64,000 nt of DNA from Streptosporangium canum (GTDB taxonomy: Bacteria > Actinomycetota > Actinomycetes > Streptosporangiales > Streptosporangiaceae), in contig NZ_FOQY01000002.1 in NCBI RefSeq assembly GCF_900113865.1, positions 124,001 to 188,000 on the forward strand, read 5' to 3'. Below are positions 7,159 to 15,734 of this stretch, in pieces. Within the stretch, counting starts at the first letter, position 1, and the number at the start of each line of letters is the position of its first letter. The translations under genes were made by a program, and so were the position numbers. The notes under the pieces are model-generated. The model was not told the origin of the DNA. It ran no database searches and saw only the letters and a list, made by a program, of their open reading frames with translations.

Positions 7159-10050
7159 TCAAGGTCCTGCGGGGTGGTCCAGGTGGCGGGCGAGCTCCGT
7201 GCGCGAACGCGCGCCGAACTTGCGCATCGCCGCGCCGAGATGCTTGTCGACGGTCTTCGGCGACAGGAACATCTCTTTGGCGATCTCCTGGTTGGTGAGT
7301 CCCGCCGCGGCCAGCCGCGCCACCTGCTGTTGCCGTGCCGACAGGGAGTCGTTCGCCCCGTCGCGCGACGGGGCGGGAGGAGCCGGGCGCAGGCCCCATC
7401 GCCGGGCCAGCCGGGTGGCCCGATCCAGGTCCCATCGCGCGCCCATCCCGCCGTACACGGTGATGGCCGCCTTGAGGGTGGGTTCCGCGGCGGGATCGCC
7501 GAGAGCGAAGAGGCAGGCCGCGGCCTGCTCGTCCGCCTGGGCCGCCTCGTAGGGGGCCGGTAGCCGCCGGAAGTCGGCGGCGGCGGCCGTGAAGTGCTCC
7601 GCGGCCTCGCTCCACCGCTGCTCCGCGGCGGACATGAGCCCGCGGGCCTGCCGTAGCCCCGCCGGAGCCAGCGGCGCGTCCAGCCCCAGCAGCCGGGACT
7701 CGTACCGAACCACCACCTCGGCCGCCTCCGCAGGCCTGCCCGCCGCCAGCAGCGCCTCGACCAGCGAGGGAACCGCCCGGACCCCCACCGGCCAGAAGCC
7801 GTTGGCCTCCCACATGGCGACGGCCTCCGAGGTCCCCGCGATCGCCGCGGCGGCCTCACCGCGGGCGGTGGCCACCCGCAGCAGCATGCTCACCGGAAAC
7901 GGGAGCAGATCGACGTCTCCCATGCCCCCCACCCGCTGGACGACGTCACGCAGGAGATCCTGAGCGGCGTCCAGACGGCCCGGGGAGGGCGACAGGCAGG
8001 CCGCCACGGCGTCCAGGAGGTTCACTTCGACCGGGCGGTCACTGCGCCCGTGGCGCAGCGCCTCGACCTCCTCGCCCAGCCCGTCCCAGGCACCCCGGCA
8101 ATAAGCCACGATCGTCATCGAGGCGCGGCAGCGGAACTCCGCTCCGCCGGTGACGTCAGCGCTCGCCGCACTCTCCAGCGCCTTGGACAGCAGGCGGAGC
8201 GCCACCTCGTGATGTCCGCTGAAACAGGCCTCGTCGCCGATGGAGCGATAGGCGTTGACCTCTCTGCGGCGACCGGCGTAGCCGCCCGTCTCCCGCACGA
8301 CGCGGTCGGTCAGCTCGGCCCAGCGCGGGTCGCCGACCACGGTGAACACCATCGCGACCTTGCTCAGCACGAGGAGACGGGTCGCGGGGTCACCGACCTC
8401 GGGCAGCGTCTCCAAAGCGCGCTCCAACCACCCCAGACGCTCATGGGACGGCACGTCCATGGTGGCCGGCAACGCCAGGGCCACCATGGTCCAGGCCGCC
8501 AGGTCCGGCCGCTCGGCCAGATCCTCCAGGGCGTCGGTGAACATCCGATACCTGCGCGCCGGGTCCGTCCGGGTCACTTCGAGCTGCATCCCCAGCAGGA
8601 ACCGCAGCTCGCCGCGGACGGGCCCGGCAGGGGCCTTGTCGAGCGCCTCGGCGAGCAGGTCGCCGACGTCCGGCAGGTGCAACAACTCCGAGGCGGCCCA
8701 CCCCAGCCTGATCGTCAGGGCCGCCCGGCGCTCGGGCGCCAGATCCGCGTGGCGCAGCACGTCCTCCAGCAGCCGCGCCACCTCGGCGTCGTCACCCAGC
8801 GCGAAGGCCTGGTCGGCGGCGCTCTCGGCGGCGTCCACCCAGTCCCCGAGGCGACCGGCCTGCCGGAGGTGGTACGCCACCCGCCCCAGCGGCACCGGGC
8901 GCAGGTCACGCACGGCGGTCGCGGCGGCGGCGTGCAGCGCCTGCCTGCGCCCCAGCGAGATCCCCTCGTGGACCGCCTGGGCCGCCAGCACGTGCCGGAA
9001 TCGCACCGTCCCGTCCCGCTCGACGAACAGGCCGGAGTCCAGCACCTCGTCCACCCCGTCGGCCGCCTCCGCCGGGGACAGGCCGGTGACGCCGGTCAGC
9101 ACCGCCACGGGCGAGGCCAGCTGAAGCGCCGCGGCCGCCTCCGCCACCCCCCTGGCCGCGGGTGACAGCCGTCCCACCCGCTCCTGCACCGACGCCCGCA
9201 CCCCCACCGGCACGTCCAGCGCGTCGAGGGCGCGCCGCGCCCAGCCGCCCTCCCAGCGGATCAGCGCCCCCCGCGTCCGCAGCAGCGCCAGCAGCTCCTG
9301 GATCGCCAGCGGCAGTCCCGACGCCCGTACGCACAGGTGCGCCGCGAACTCCGCGGAGACCTCCTCGCTGCCCAGGATCGCCGCCGCGAGCGCACGCGTC
9401 TGCGCCTCGTCCAGCGGTGCCAGCTCGACATGCTCGTGGGTGATCGCATCGGCTGGGCGCGCGGTCAGCGCGCGCACCTCGGCCGGCGCCTCCTCGCCCC
9501 GGTAGGTCAGAACGACCGACAACGTGCCGGGCGGGTTCGCCAGCAGGTACGCCAGGAACTCGACGGTCTGCTCGTCGGCCCAGTGCAGGTCCTCGACCAC
9601 GAGTACGGCGGGACCGAGCGCGGCCAGCACCGCGCCCAGCCCGCGGAACAGCCGGTGCCGCTCGGCCGCCCGGTCGTCCAGCGGTCCGGGCGCGCCGGGA
9701 AGAACGTCCGCCAGCTCGGGAAGGAGCGACCGCAGCGCGCCGGCGACCGGCGACAGCGCCGCCCCGGCCAGGTCTCCGCCGCGCGACCGCAGCGCCTCGA
9801 CGAGCGGCCCGAGCGGGAACGGCTCCCTGATCTGGCTGCACCCGCCGCTCAGCAACCGCAGCCCCGCCACCTCCGGCCGCGCGGCCAGCTCCGCGACCAG
9901 CCGGGACTTGCCGATGCCCGCCTCACCCTCGACCACGACCACCGAAGGCCGCGCGGCCACCGCCGCCGCCAGCCGTGCCAGCTCCGCGTCACGCCCGACC
10001 AGGACCGGAGAGACCGTCCGGCCCACGCCCCTACGTCCGTCCGCGCTCAT
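7159..10050 (-). CDS. LAL-family LuxR transcriptional regulator (large ATP-binding, MalT-like)
   Basis: 963 residues. The N-terminal AAA/NACHT-like ATPase has Walker A GEAGIGKS (about residues 41-48) and Walker B VLVVEDLHWAD (about 150); a long TPR-like helical middle follows, and the C-terminal 65 residues are a LuxR/NarL helix-turn-helix (LSARQQQVARLAAAGLTNQEIA, continuing KTVDKHLGAAMRKFGA). LAL proteins usually activate nearby catabolic or secondary-metabolite genes. Its divergent neighbour is the multicopper oxidase operon and the next gene downstream on the same strand is the secreted subtilisin; either could be its target. The start at 10050 has GGAG only three bases away; an in-frame GTG 12 codons in is an alternative. 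Confidence 0.88.
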   Translation of the reverse strand: MSADGRRGVGRTVSPVLVGRDAELARLAAAVAARPSVVVVEGEAGIGKSRLVAELAARPEVAGLRLLSGGCSQIREPFPLGPLVEALRSRGGDLAGAALSPVAGALRSLLPELADVLPGAPGPLDDRAAERHRLFRGLGAVLAALGPAVLVVEDLHWADEQTVEFLAYLLANPPGTLSVVLTYRGEEAPAEVRALTARPADAITHEHVELAPLDEAQTRALAAAILGSEEVSAEFAAHLCVRASGLPLAIQELLALLRTRGALIRWEGGWARRALDALDVPVGVRASVQERVGRLSPAARGVAEAAAALQLASPVAVLTGVTGLSPAEAADGVDEVLDSGLFVERDGTVRFRHVLAAQAVHEGISLGRRQALHAAAATAVRDLRPVPLGRVAYHLRQAGRLGDWVDAAESAADQAFALGDDAEVARLLEDVLRHADLAPERRAALTIRLGWAASELLHLPDVGDLLAEALDKAPAGPVRGELRFLLGMQLEVTRTDPARRYRMFTDALEDLAERPDLAAWTMVALALPATMDVPSHERLGWLERALETLPEVGDPATRLLVLSKVAMVFTVVGDPRWAELTDRVVRETGGYAGRRREVNAYRSIGDEACFSGHHEVALRLLSKALESAASADVTGGAEFRCRASMTIVAYCRGAWDGLGEEVEALRHGRSDRPVEVNLLDAVAACLSPSPGRLDAAQDLLRDVVQRVGGMGDVDLLPFPVSMLLRVATARGEAAAAIAGTSEAVAMWEANGFWPVGVRAVPSLVEALLAAGRPAEAAEVVVRYESRLLGLDAPLAPAGLRQARGLMSAAEQRWSEAAEHFTAAAADFRRLPAPYEAAQADEQAAACLFALGDPAAEPTLKAAITVYGGMGARWDLDRATRLARRWGLRPAPPAPSRDGANDSLSARQQQVARLAAAGLTNQEIAKEMFLSPKTVDKHLGAAMRKFGARSRTELARHLDHPAGP

Positions 10051-10201
10051 CCGCTCCGCATCCAGCCACCGGCCCCGCCATTAAGTTCTCGCCGTAATCA
10101 CGCGATATTTAAGTCCCTAATGCCACAAAAGTCACTATCGCCGAGGCCTTATGCCGGTGCCGGGCCGGCCGGACCGGCATGCGGGCGGATGAGGTCGCGC
10201 C

Positions 10202-10217
10202 TACACCCACGGGTGTA
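10202..10217. promoter_or_regulatory. Palindrome TACACCC-AC-GGGTGTA (operator candidate 1)
   Basis: A perfect 7-bp inverted repeat with a two-base spacer in the divergent promoter region between the LuxR gene and the membrane protein/multicopper oxidase operon. It shares the pattern TACA-YCC-NN-GGR-TGTA with the palindrome centred 41 bp downstream, about four helical turns away. Confidence 0.6.
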
Positions 10218-10236
10218 CATCCCGTGCCCCGCAGGC

Positions 10237-10264
10237 CCGCCGTACATCCTGGGATGTACGGCGG
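10237..10264. promoter_or_regulatory. Palindrome with 13-bp arms (operator candidate 2)
   Basis: Arms CCGCCGTACATCC and GGATGTACGGCGG with TG between them. The core GTACATCC/GGATGTAC matches the upstream palindrome at 10202-10217. It ends 46 bases before the first start codon of the oxidase operon. The remaining intergenic sequence 10051-10201 is A/T-richer than average and probably holds the divergent promoters. Confidence 0.65.
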
Positions 10265-10309
10265 AGAGCCACCCGGGGGAGGACGATCTCCCGGATCGGG
10301 CGCGCCAGC

Positions 10310-10717
10310 ATGGTGCCCATGAGCCTCCCCTCCACCGCCCACCGGACACGTGCCCCCGGCTGGATCGTCTGGTCGTTGCGCGCCGGCGCCACCCTGCACC
10401 TTCTCGGCGTGCTCGGGCAGGCGGTCCTGGCCGGGCTGTTCGTCACCGGCGACGTGGACATGCTTACCGCGCACCGTGACAACGGCGGGTTCACCTACGC
10501 CATGCTGTACGTGCAGCTCGTGTCCGCGGTCCTGCTGTGGCGCCCCGGAAGGGGCCCCCTGTGGCCGGCCCTGGCGAGCGCCGGGCTCGTGGCCGCCGAG
10601 ACGCTGCAGATCGTGCTGGGACAGGAGCGCGTCATCGCCGCGCACTTCCCGCTCGGCGTGGCCGTCTTCGGCGCCGCCGCGGTGATGACCGCCTGGACCT
10701 GGCGGGGGACGGCGTGA
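10310..10717 (+). CDS. Small integral membrane protein upstream of the multicopper oxidase
   Basis: About 132-135 residues with four hydrophobic segments (around LHLLGVLGQAVLAGLFV, YAMLYVQLVSAVLLW, WPALASAGLVAAETLQIVL and LGVAVFGAAAVMTAWTW). The family is not recognised with certainty. Its stop overlaps the GTG of the oxidase gene (GTGA), so the two are co-translated and probably act together at the membrane, for example in metal handling. The start is unclear: ATGs at 10310 and 10319 both lack a good ribosome site, while GGGGGAGGA lies about 28 bases upstream. Confidence 0.7.
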   Translation: MVPMSLPSTAHRTRAPGWIVWSLRAGATLHLLGVLGQAVLAGLFVTGDVDMLTAHRDNGGFTYAMLYVQLVSAVLLWRPGRGPLWPALASAGLVAAETLQIVLGQERVIAAHFPLGVAVFGAAAVMTAWTWRGTA

Positions 10718-12240
10718 TCTCCCGGCGGGGCTTCCTCGGCCTGCTCGGCGGCACCGGGCTCGCCGTCGCCGGATGCGGGACGTCGGCCGGCGAGACCGCC
10801 GGCCAGACCCTGGCCAGCGCGCTGGCGCCGCCCGCGCCGTTCACCGTGCCGCTCCCCGTCCCCGAGACCGCCGTTCCCGTACGGCCGGGCCACTACGAAG
10901 TGGTCCAGCGCGCGGCCCGGGTGGAGATCATCCCGGGTACGACGACGGAGATCTGGGGATACGACGGCACCTTCCCCGGCCCCACCTTCGACCTGCGCCG
11001 CGCCGGCCGTACCGTCATCCGGGTCCGCAACGAGCTGCCCGTGCCCACCTCCACGCACCTGCACGGCGGGGTCACCCCGCCCGGCTCCGACGGCTACCCC
11101 ACCGACCTGGTGGTGGCCGAGGGCAGGGGGTTCCGGCCGCCGCCCGGCGCGCACGCCGGCCACGACCTGTCGCAGTGGACCTTCCACTCCGGGGCCAGGG
11201 ACTACGTCTACCCACTGGACCAGCGGGCCGCCACGCTCTGGTACCACGACCACCGGATGGACTTCACCGCCCCGCAGGTCTGGCGGGGCCTGGCCGGCTT
11301 CCTGCTGGTCCGCGACGACGAGGACGACGCGCTGCCGCTGCCGAAGGGCGCGCGGGACCTCCCGCTGATGATCTGCGACCGGTCCTTCGAGGAGGACGGC
11401 GCGTTCCGCTACCCGGAGGTGGACCCGAGCCTGCTGGTCAAGGCGGGGGTGGAGGAGGACTTCATGGAAGGGGTCGAGGGCGACGTGATCCTGGTCAACG
11501 GCGCCCCCTGGCCGGTGGCCGAGGTGGACGCCGCCCGCTACCGGCTGCGGCTGCTCAACGCCTCCAACGCCCGCCGCTACCGCCTCGCGCTGACCCCCGG
11601 CGGCAGGTTCGTGCAGGTCGGCAGCGACCTCGGGCTGCTGGCCGCCCCGGTGACCCATGAGGCGATCACCATCGCCCCGGCCGAGCGGTTCGACGTGGTC
11701 GTGGACTTCTCCGCCTACCCCGTCGGCACCGAGGTGACGCTGGTCAACACCCTGGGCACCGGATCGACGCGCGACGTGATGCGGTTCCGCGTCACCCGCA
11801 AGGCGAAGGACGACAGCGCGGTACCCGGGCGGTTGTCCCGGATCGACCCCCCTGACCGGTCCCGAGCGGTGGCCACGAGGGTCTTCGACTTCCGCATGAC
11901 CGGGCAGGGCGGTGGAGCGGCCTGGACGATCAACGGGCGGCCGTTCCGGCCCGGCAGGCCGCTGGCCAGGCCGCGGCTGGGCACCACCGAGGTGTGGCGG
12001 TTCACCAGCGACTTCCATCACCCCGTGCACGTGCACCTGGCGCACTTCCAGGTGCTGTCACGCGGCGGCAGGCCGCCCGCCCCGACGGACGCGGGCTGGA
12101 AGGACACCGTCGACGTCCGGCCGTACGAGGTCGTCGACGTCCTGGTCCGTTTCGAGGGATACCGGGGCCGCTACATGCTGCACTGCCACAACCTCGAACA
12201 CGAGGACATGGCGATGATGGCCGACTTCGAGGTGGTCTGA
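10714..12240 (+). CDS. Tat-exported multicopper oxidase (three-domain, CueO-like)
   Basis: 508 residues beginning with a GTG that overlaps the stop of the upstream membrane gene. The N-terminus has a Tat motif (SRRGFLGLL) followed by AVAGC, suggesting a lipidated extracytoplasmic protein. The copper ligands are complete: HLHG, WYHDH, HPVHVHLAHF and the C-terminal HCHNLEHEDMAMM, which supplies T1 Cys/His/Met and the trinuclear site histidines. Such enzymes couple one-electron oxidation of Cu(I), bilirubin-like or phenolic substrates to reduction of oxygen to water. The paired palindromes upstream suggest metal- or effector-responsive control. Confidence 0.9.
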   Translation: MISRRGFLGLLGGTGLAVAGCGTSAGETAGQTLASALAPPAPFTVPLPVPETAVPVRPGHYEVVQRAARVEIIPGTTTEIWGYDGTFPGPTFDLRRAGRTVIRVRNELPVPTSTHLHGGVTPPGSDGYPTDLVVAEGRGFRPPPGAHAGHDLSQWTFHSGARDYVYPLDQRAATLWYHDHRMDFTAPQVWRGLAGFLLVRDDEDDALPLPKGARDLPLMICDRSFEEDGAFRYPEVDPSLLVKAGVEEDFMEGVEGDVILVNGAPWPVAEVDAARYRLRLLNASNARRYRLALTPGGRFVQVGSDLGLLAAPVTHEAITIAPAERFDVVVDFSAYPVGTEVTLVNTLGTGSTRDVMRFRVTRKAKDDSAVPGRLSRIDPPDRSRAVATRVFDFRMTGQGGGAAWTINGRPFRPGRPLARPRLGTTEVWRFTSDFHHPVHVHLAHFQVLSRGGRPPAPTDAGWKDTVDVRPYEVVDVLVRFEGYRGRYMLHCHNLEHEDMAMMADFEVV

Positions 12241-12272
12241 CCGGCCGCGGCGGCCCGCCCGCGGGACGGGGC

Positions 12273-14534
12273 TCAGCCGAGCCGTACGGTGACCGTCTTC
12301 GAGCTGCCGCCCCGGTCCGACAGCCGCCCGAAGGCCAGCGTGAGCTTCGCGCCGGTCGTGGCGCCCGCCAGGAGCGGGTGCCCACGGAGCACCTCGGTCA
12401 CCGGCCGGTCCCAGGTCACGGTCAGCCCGTCCAGGTCGCGCCGCGGGTCCGACACGGTCAGCGTGGCCGTGCCGTCGCCGCGCTCCCTGACGAGGACCGC
12501 GCACGGGGCGGAGGCGGTCAGGCCGCCGGCGGCTCCGTCGTTCCAGAAGTTCACGGCGGTGATCCCGAGCGACGGGACCCGGACACCCTGCTGGCGGGCG
12601 GTGTTGGCGAGCACGCGCGCCCAGCCGGGGTCGGCGGCGCGGGCCCGGGTCCGCGCCAGGCTCGCACCCGGCAGGAGCAGGTAGACGTAACCGGCCGAGC
12701 CGGGGTCGACGCCGTGGTCGAGCCAGAGGGTCACATAGCTCCGGGTGACCGGTTCCGGGCCGCCGGTGCGTTCCTCGCGCAGCGTGCGCAGGCGGGCGCA
12801 GGGCACGACGTAGCCGCCGTGCCCCTCCAGGTGTGCCCAGCCCGCCCTGTTGTCCACGGTGAGGAACGCGTCGGTTCTGCGGTTGTCCACGACGGTCTCG
12901 ACCGGGACGCCGTCCTCACTGGTGATCGCGGCGCCCAGGCAGACCACCGCGTCGTCGAAGAAGAACCACGACTTGAAAGCCTCCATCGTGCTCTCGAAGC
13001 CGTTCAGATGCTGGCCGACCGTCGCGTACGTGCCGTCGGTCGCGCCGCCCACCCAGCGGCCCGGCGGGCAGGTGTCGCCCCACTCCTCGCCGGCGCCGTC
13101 GGCCAGCCGCCGGGTGGAGACGGTCGTGCCCGGTAGGCGGTAGGGGTCGACGGTGGCCCAGAAGGAGTCGGAGTACTGGTCGCCGTGGCCCTCGCCCCAC
13201 CAGTAGAGCATTCCCGAGCCGGTGTGCCAGCCCCGGAGGTTCTCGCCGTTGCCGTGCTCGTAGTGGCCGATCCGGTGGGAGGCCATGCTGAGCCCCGCGC
13301 ACCAGCCCGGCCTGCGATGGACGGCGCGGGCGCTCATCGCCGGCAGCCGGTGCCCGGTGGGCTCGTCCGCCGCGGGGATCGCGTCGTCGTCCAGGACCGC
13401 GGCGAGGCGGGCGTGGAACCCCAGATCGCTCCGCTCGGCCGCGCCGAGCATGGGCCGGCAGGTGTCCCGCAGCGCCCACCCCTTCACCATGCCCTGCCAG
13501 CGGGCCCGCTCGGCGGCGGAGGCCGCGTCCCCCAGCAGCAGGATCGAGGAGGCGATCCCGTGGCCTCTCCTGTGGTCACCGTACGGCTCCCTGCCGATCC
13601 CGCGGCCGCTGACGAGGTCCATGCAGAAGCCGTCGTGGACGAACGGCGCGAACGACCTCTCGACGGCGTCGAAGACGATCTGCCGGCCCGGGTCGGTGAC
13701 CTCCCACCGCGAGCCGCGCAGCACCGCGAACAGCGTCGCGAGACCGGACAGCATCACCGCCCCGTACCCGCCCTGGTAGGGGACGGAGGTGTGCTGGACG
13801 AACGAGCCGTCCCGGTAGATCCCGTCTCCCTCGGAGACGTAGGGGAAGACCGGGGAGAGGGCCGAGGCGGCCAGCGCGGCCTTCGCCGGGTCGGACCCGA
13901 GGATGGCGCGCAGCAGCGTCACCGTGCACAGGTCCACCCGGTTGGCCCCGGTGCTGGTGCCGCTGTAGTCGTTCAGGCGGCACTCGGGGAGGAAATGGTC
14001 CACCGCCTCCCCCAGCGCCCGGCTCTGCCGGTCCGCCAGGTGCGGGCCGATCAGCACGGCCGCGTCGAGGAGCCTTCTGGGGGTGCCGATCTGCCAGTTC
14101 CACCAGTTGCCGGCCGGGTCCGCGCCCGCGGCGTACACCCGCCGCCGGTAGTGGTCGACGCCGGCGGCGACGGCCGCGGCCAGGTCCGCGTCACCGGTCA
14201 GGCCGGTCCCCGGCAGGGCGTACGCGCGGGCCATGGTCCGCAGCCGCGCCGGGGTGGCGGTGAAGGAGGGGAACGCCAGATCGGGCCAGAGCGACGCGCC
14301 GGCGGGCGCCATGGTGTCCCGGTATCCGGCCGCCGCCGTCCCCAGCTCCGCGAGCCGGGTCCGGTACGGTTCGGCCGCAGCGTCGAATCCCGACCCCGCC
14401 GTCACGTCCCGCCATCGGCGGCGCAGCAGGGCGAAGGGATCGTCCTGCGCGTGCGCGGAATGCGGCCGGATCAGCGTTCCAACCGTGGCGACCCCGCTGA
14501 GCTGCAGAAATAATCGCCTGGAATATCCGTTCAC
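12273..14534 (-). CDS. Polysaccharide lyase family 8 (hyaluronate/chondroitin/xanthan lyase type)
   Basis: 753 residues from the GTG at 14534, which places the twin-arginine signal (YSRRLFLQLSGVA) at the extreme N-terminus; an ATG 31 codons upstream adds a sequence without signal character. Family 8 hallmarks are NWWNWQIGTPR, the catalytic-region TGANRVDL, DGSFVQHTSVPYQGGYG carrying the catalytic His and Tyr, and RGIGR. The enzymes cleave uronic-acid-containing polysaccharides by beta-elimination outside the cell. The exact substrate (hyaluronan, chondroitin or xanthan) cannot be decided here. It converges on the multicopper oxidase gene with a 32-bp gap. Confidence 0.87.
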   Translation of the reverse strand: MNGYSRRLFLQLSGVATVGTLIRPHSAHAQDDPFALLRRRWRDVTAGSGFDAAAEPYRTRLAELGTAAAGYRDTMAPAGASLWPDLAFPSFTATPARLRTMARAYALPGTGLTGDADLAAAVAAGVDHYRRRVYAAGADPAGNWWNWQIGTPRRLLDAAVLIGPHLADRQSRALGEAVDHFLPECRLNDYSGTSTGANRVDLCTVTLLRAILGSDPAKAALAASALSPVFPYVSEGDGIYRDGSFVQHTSVPYQGGYGAVMLSGLATLFAVLRGSRWEVTDPGRQIVFDAVERSFAPFVHDGFCMDLVSGRGIGREPYGDHRRGHGIASSILLLGDAASAAERARWQGMVKGWALRDTCRPMLGAAERSDLGFHARLAAVLDDDAIPAADEPTGHRLPAMSARAVHRRPGWCAGLSMASHRIGHYEHGNGENLRGWHTGSGMLYWWGEGHGDQYSDSFWATVDPYRLPGTTVSTRRLADGAGEEWGDTCPPGRWVGGATDGTYATVGQHLNGFESTMEAFKSWFFFDDAVVCLGAAITSEDGVPVETVVDNRRTDAFLTVDNRAGWAHLEGHGGYVVPCARLRTLREERTGGPEPVTRSYVTLWLDHGVDPGSAGYVYLLLPGASLARTRARAADPGWARVLANTARQQGVRVPSLGITAVNFWNDGAAGGLTASAPCAVLVRERGDGTATLTVSDPRRDLDGLTVTWDRPVTEVLRGHPLLAGATTGAKLTLAFGRLSDRGGSSKTVTVRLG

Positions 14535-14640
14535 GCGTAGATTTTCGGGTGGAAATCGCCGCGGCCCCGGATGCCACGCCGTACCGCCTGGCGTTGCCGT
14601 TCCGGAGGCGGACCGGGAGGGCGGCACCTTCCTCCGGGAC

Positions 14641-15177
14641 TCAGGGAAGGCAGCCGACGTGCGCGAGGGCCTGCTTCAGCAGGACGCCGTGGCCGCCGGT
14701 CATCTCCTGCTGCACCAGCGGCGACGCGGCCTCCTGTGGGGTGAACCAGACCAGGTCGAGGGCGTCTTGCCGGGGCCGGCAGTCACCCGCGACCGGGACG
14801 ACGTAGGCGAGGGACACCGCGTGCTGCCGGGGATCGTGGTACGGGGTGACGCCCTGCGTCGGGAAGTATTCGGCGATGGTGAACGGCTGCGGGGAGGCCG
14901 GCACGTGGGGCAGCGCCACCGGGCCGAGGTCCTTCTCCAGATGGCGCATGAGCGCGTCACGGACACGCTCATGGTGGAGCACGCGACCGGAGACGAGGGC
15001 GCGGCTGACCGTCCCGGCCGATCCGATGCGCAGCAACAGGCCGACATGCGTGACCGCTCCCGTGTCGTCGACTCGCACCGGAACGGCGTCGACGTACAGG
15101 ATCGGCATCCGCGCGCGCGTCGACTCCAGCTCTTCGGGGGAAAGCCAGCCGGGCTTGGCTTCGGTCATTTCGGTCAT
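14641..15177 (-). CDS. NUDIX-fold protein, DUF4916-like
   Basis: 178 residues resembling the DUF4916 branch of NUDIX hydrolases: an N-terminal WLSPEELE helix, a LYVDAVPVRVD strand and a closing VWFTPQEA. The NUDIX box is degenerate (GRVLHHERVRDALMRHLEKDLG lacks the usual REXXEE), so nucleoside diphosphate hydrolysis is doubtful and a binding role is possible. Its leader carries an 11-bp-arm hairpin ending 23 bases before the ATG and a second hairpin and direct repeats further up. Confidence 0.7.
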   Translation of the reverse strand: MTEMTEAKPGWLSPEELESTRARMPILYVDAVPVRVDDTGAVTHVGLLLRIGSAGTVSRALVSGRVLHHERVRDALMRHLEKDLGPVALPHVPASPQPFTIAEYFPTQGVTPYHDPRQHAVSLAYVVPVAGDCRPRQDALDLVWFTPQEAASPLVQQEMTGGHGVLLKQALAHVGCLP

Positions 15178-15199
15178 TGACCGATCGTACTTCGCGGCC

Positions 15200-15230
15200 G
15201 GCTCCGGAGATGCGATGACTCTCCGGAGCC
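15200..15230. promoter_or_regulatory. Perfect 11-bp inverted repeat in the NUDIX leader
   Basis: GGCTCCGGAGA and TCTCCGGAGCC with a nine-base loop, lying just upstream of the NUDIX start at 15177. It could be an operator, an RNA hairpin that limits ribosome access, or a terminator for transcription arriving from upstream. A second perfect hairpin (9-bp arms, TCT loop) is at 15318-15338. Confidence 0.55.
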
Positions 15231-15343
15231 GCGGCGACCGGCGCTACCGGGTCCGGGACGCCCGCCCGCGGATGAGAGCCGTCGCCATTTCACCGGGTTT
15301 GGTAATAGCCGATTATGTCCGGCCGCTCTGCGGCCGGAGGCGG

Positions 15344-15406
15344 TTTCGGGGCAACGGGTCCATACGTGGGTGTGCTGTTTCGGGGTCACGGGTCCGTACG
15401 TGGGTG
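15344..15406. repeat. 29-bp direct repeat, 2 copies, 34-bp period
   Basis: Copies at 15344-15372 and 15378-15406 differ at three positions; both contain CGGGTCC, one variable base and TACGTGGGTG. They lie between the divergent NUDIX and CcdA-like genes in a 557-bp gap that otherwise holds two hairpins and no convincing gene. Confidence 0.75.
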
Positions 15407-15651
15407 CGGTGGTAATGCCTCCGGCTCCGCCGAGAATGGCCGGCCGGAATGCGCGGGCCCGCTTCATGCTCCAGATGGTCGGCCTTTCCGCAGGTGGCCG
15501 TCGTTCGGGCGGCGAAGGAGTCGTCGGGGTGGGGGCATGGTCCGCCGGAATTGCGGAGTAGCCCGGCCATTTCGACGGCCGCGAAATTCGGAAGAAACAT
15601 CGCGGTCCATCGCCTTATGTTGTGAGCGTTTGACGATCTTGTCAAGGCTGT

Positions 15652-15670
15652 CCCTATACGGAATATAGGG
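15652..15670. promoter_or_regulatory. Palindrome CCCTATA-N5-TATAGGG near the promoter of the CcdA-like gene
   Basis: Seven-base perfect arms with a five-base spacer. A TTGACG hexamer at 15630-15635 lies 17 bases upstream, so the palindrome overlaps the expected -10 region. This is the arrangement of a repressor operator, 65 bases before the start at 15735. Confidence 0.5.
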
Positions 15671-15734
15671 CTACAGTTCTGATCGCTTAAACCACGTTTC
15701 GCGAGGTTGTTGTCGTGCCTTTGAGGAGATGGCC

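Noticed and set aside
15174-15467. 97-codon minus-strand ORF covering the hairpins and direct repeats before the NUDIX gene.
   Set aside because: No ribosome site, no family, and it spans hairpins; the DNA or RNA structures explain the region better.
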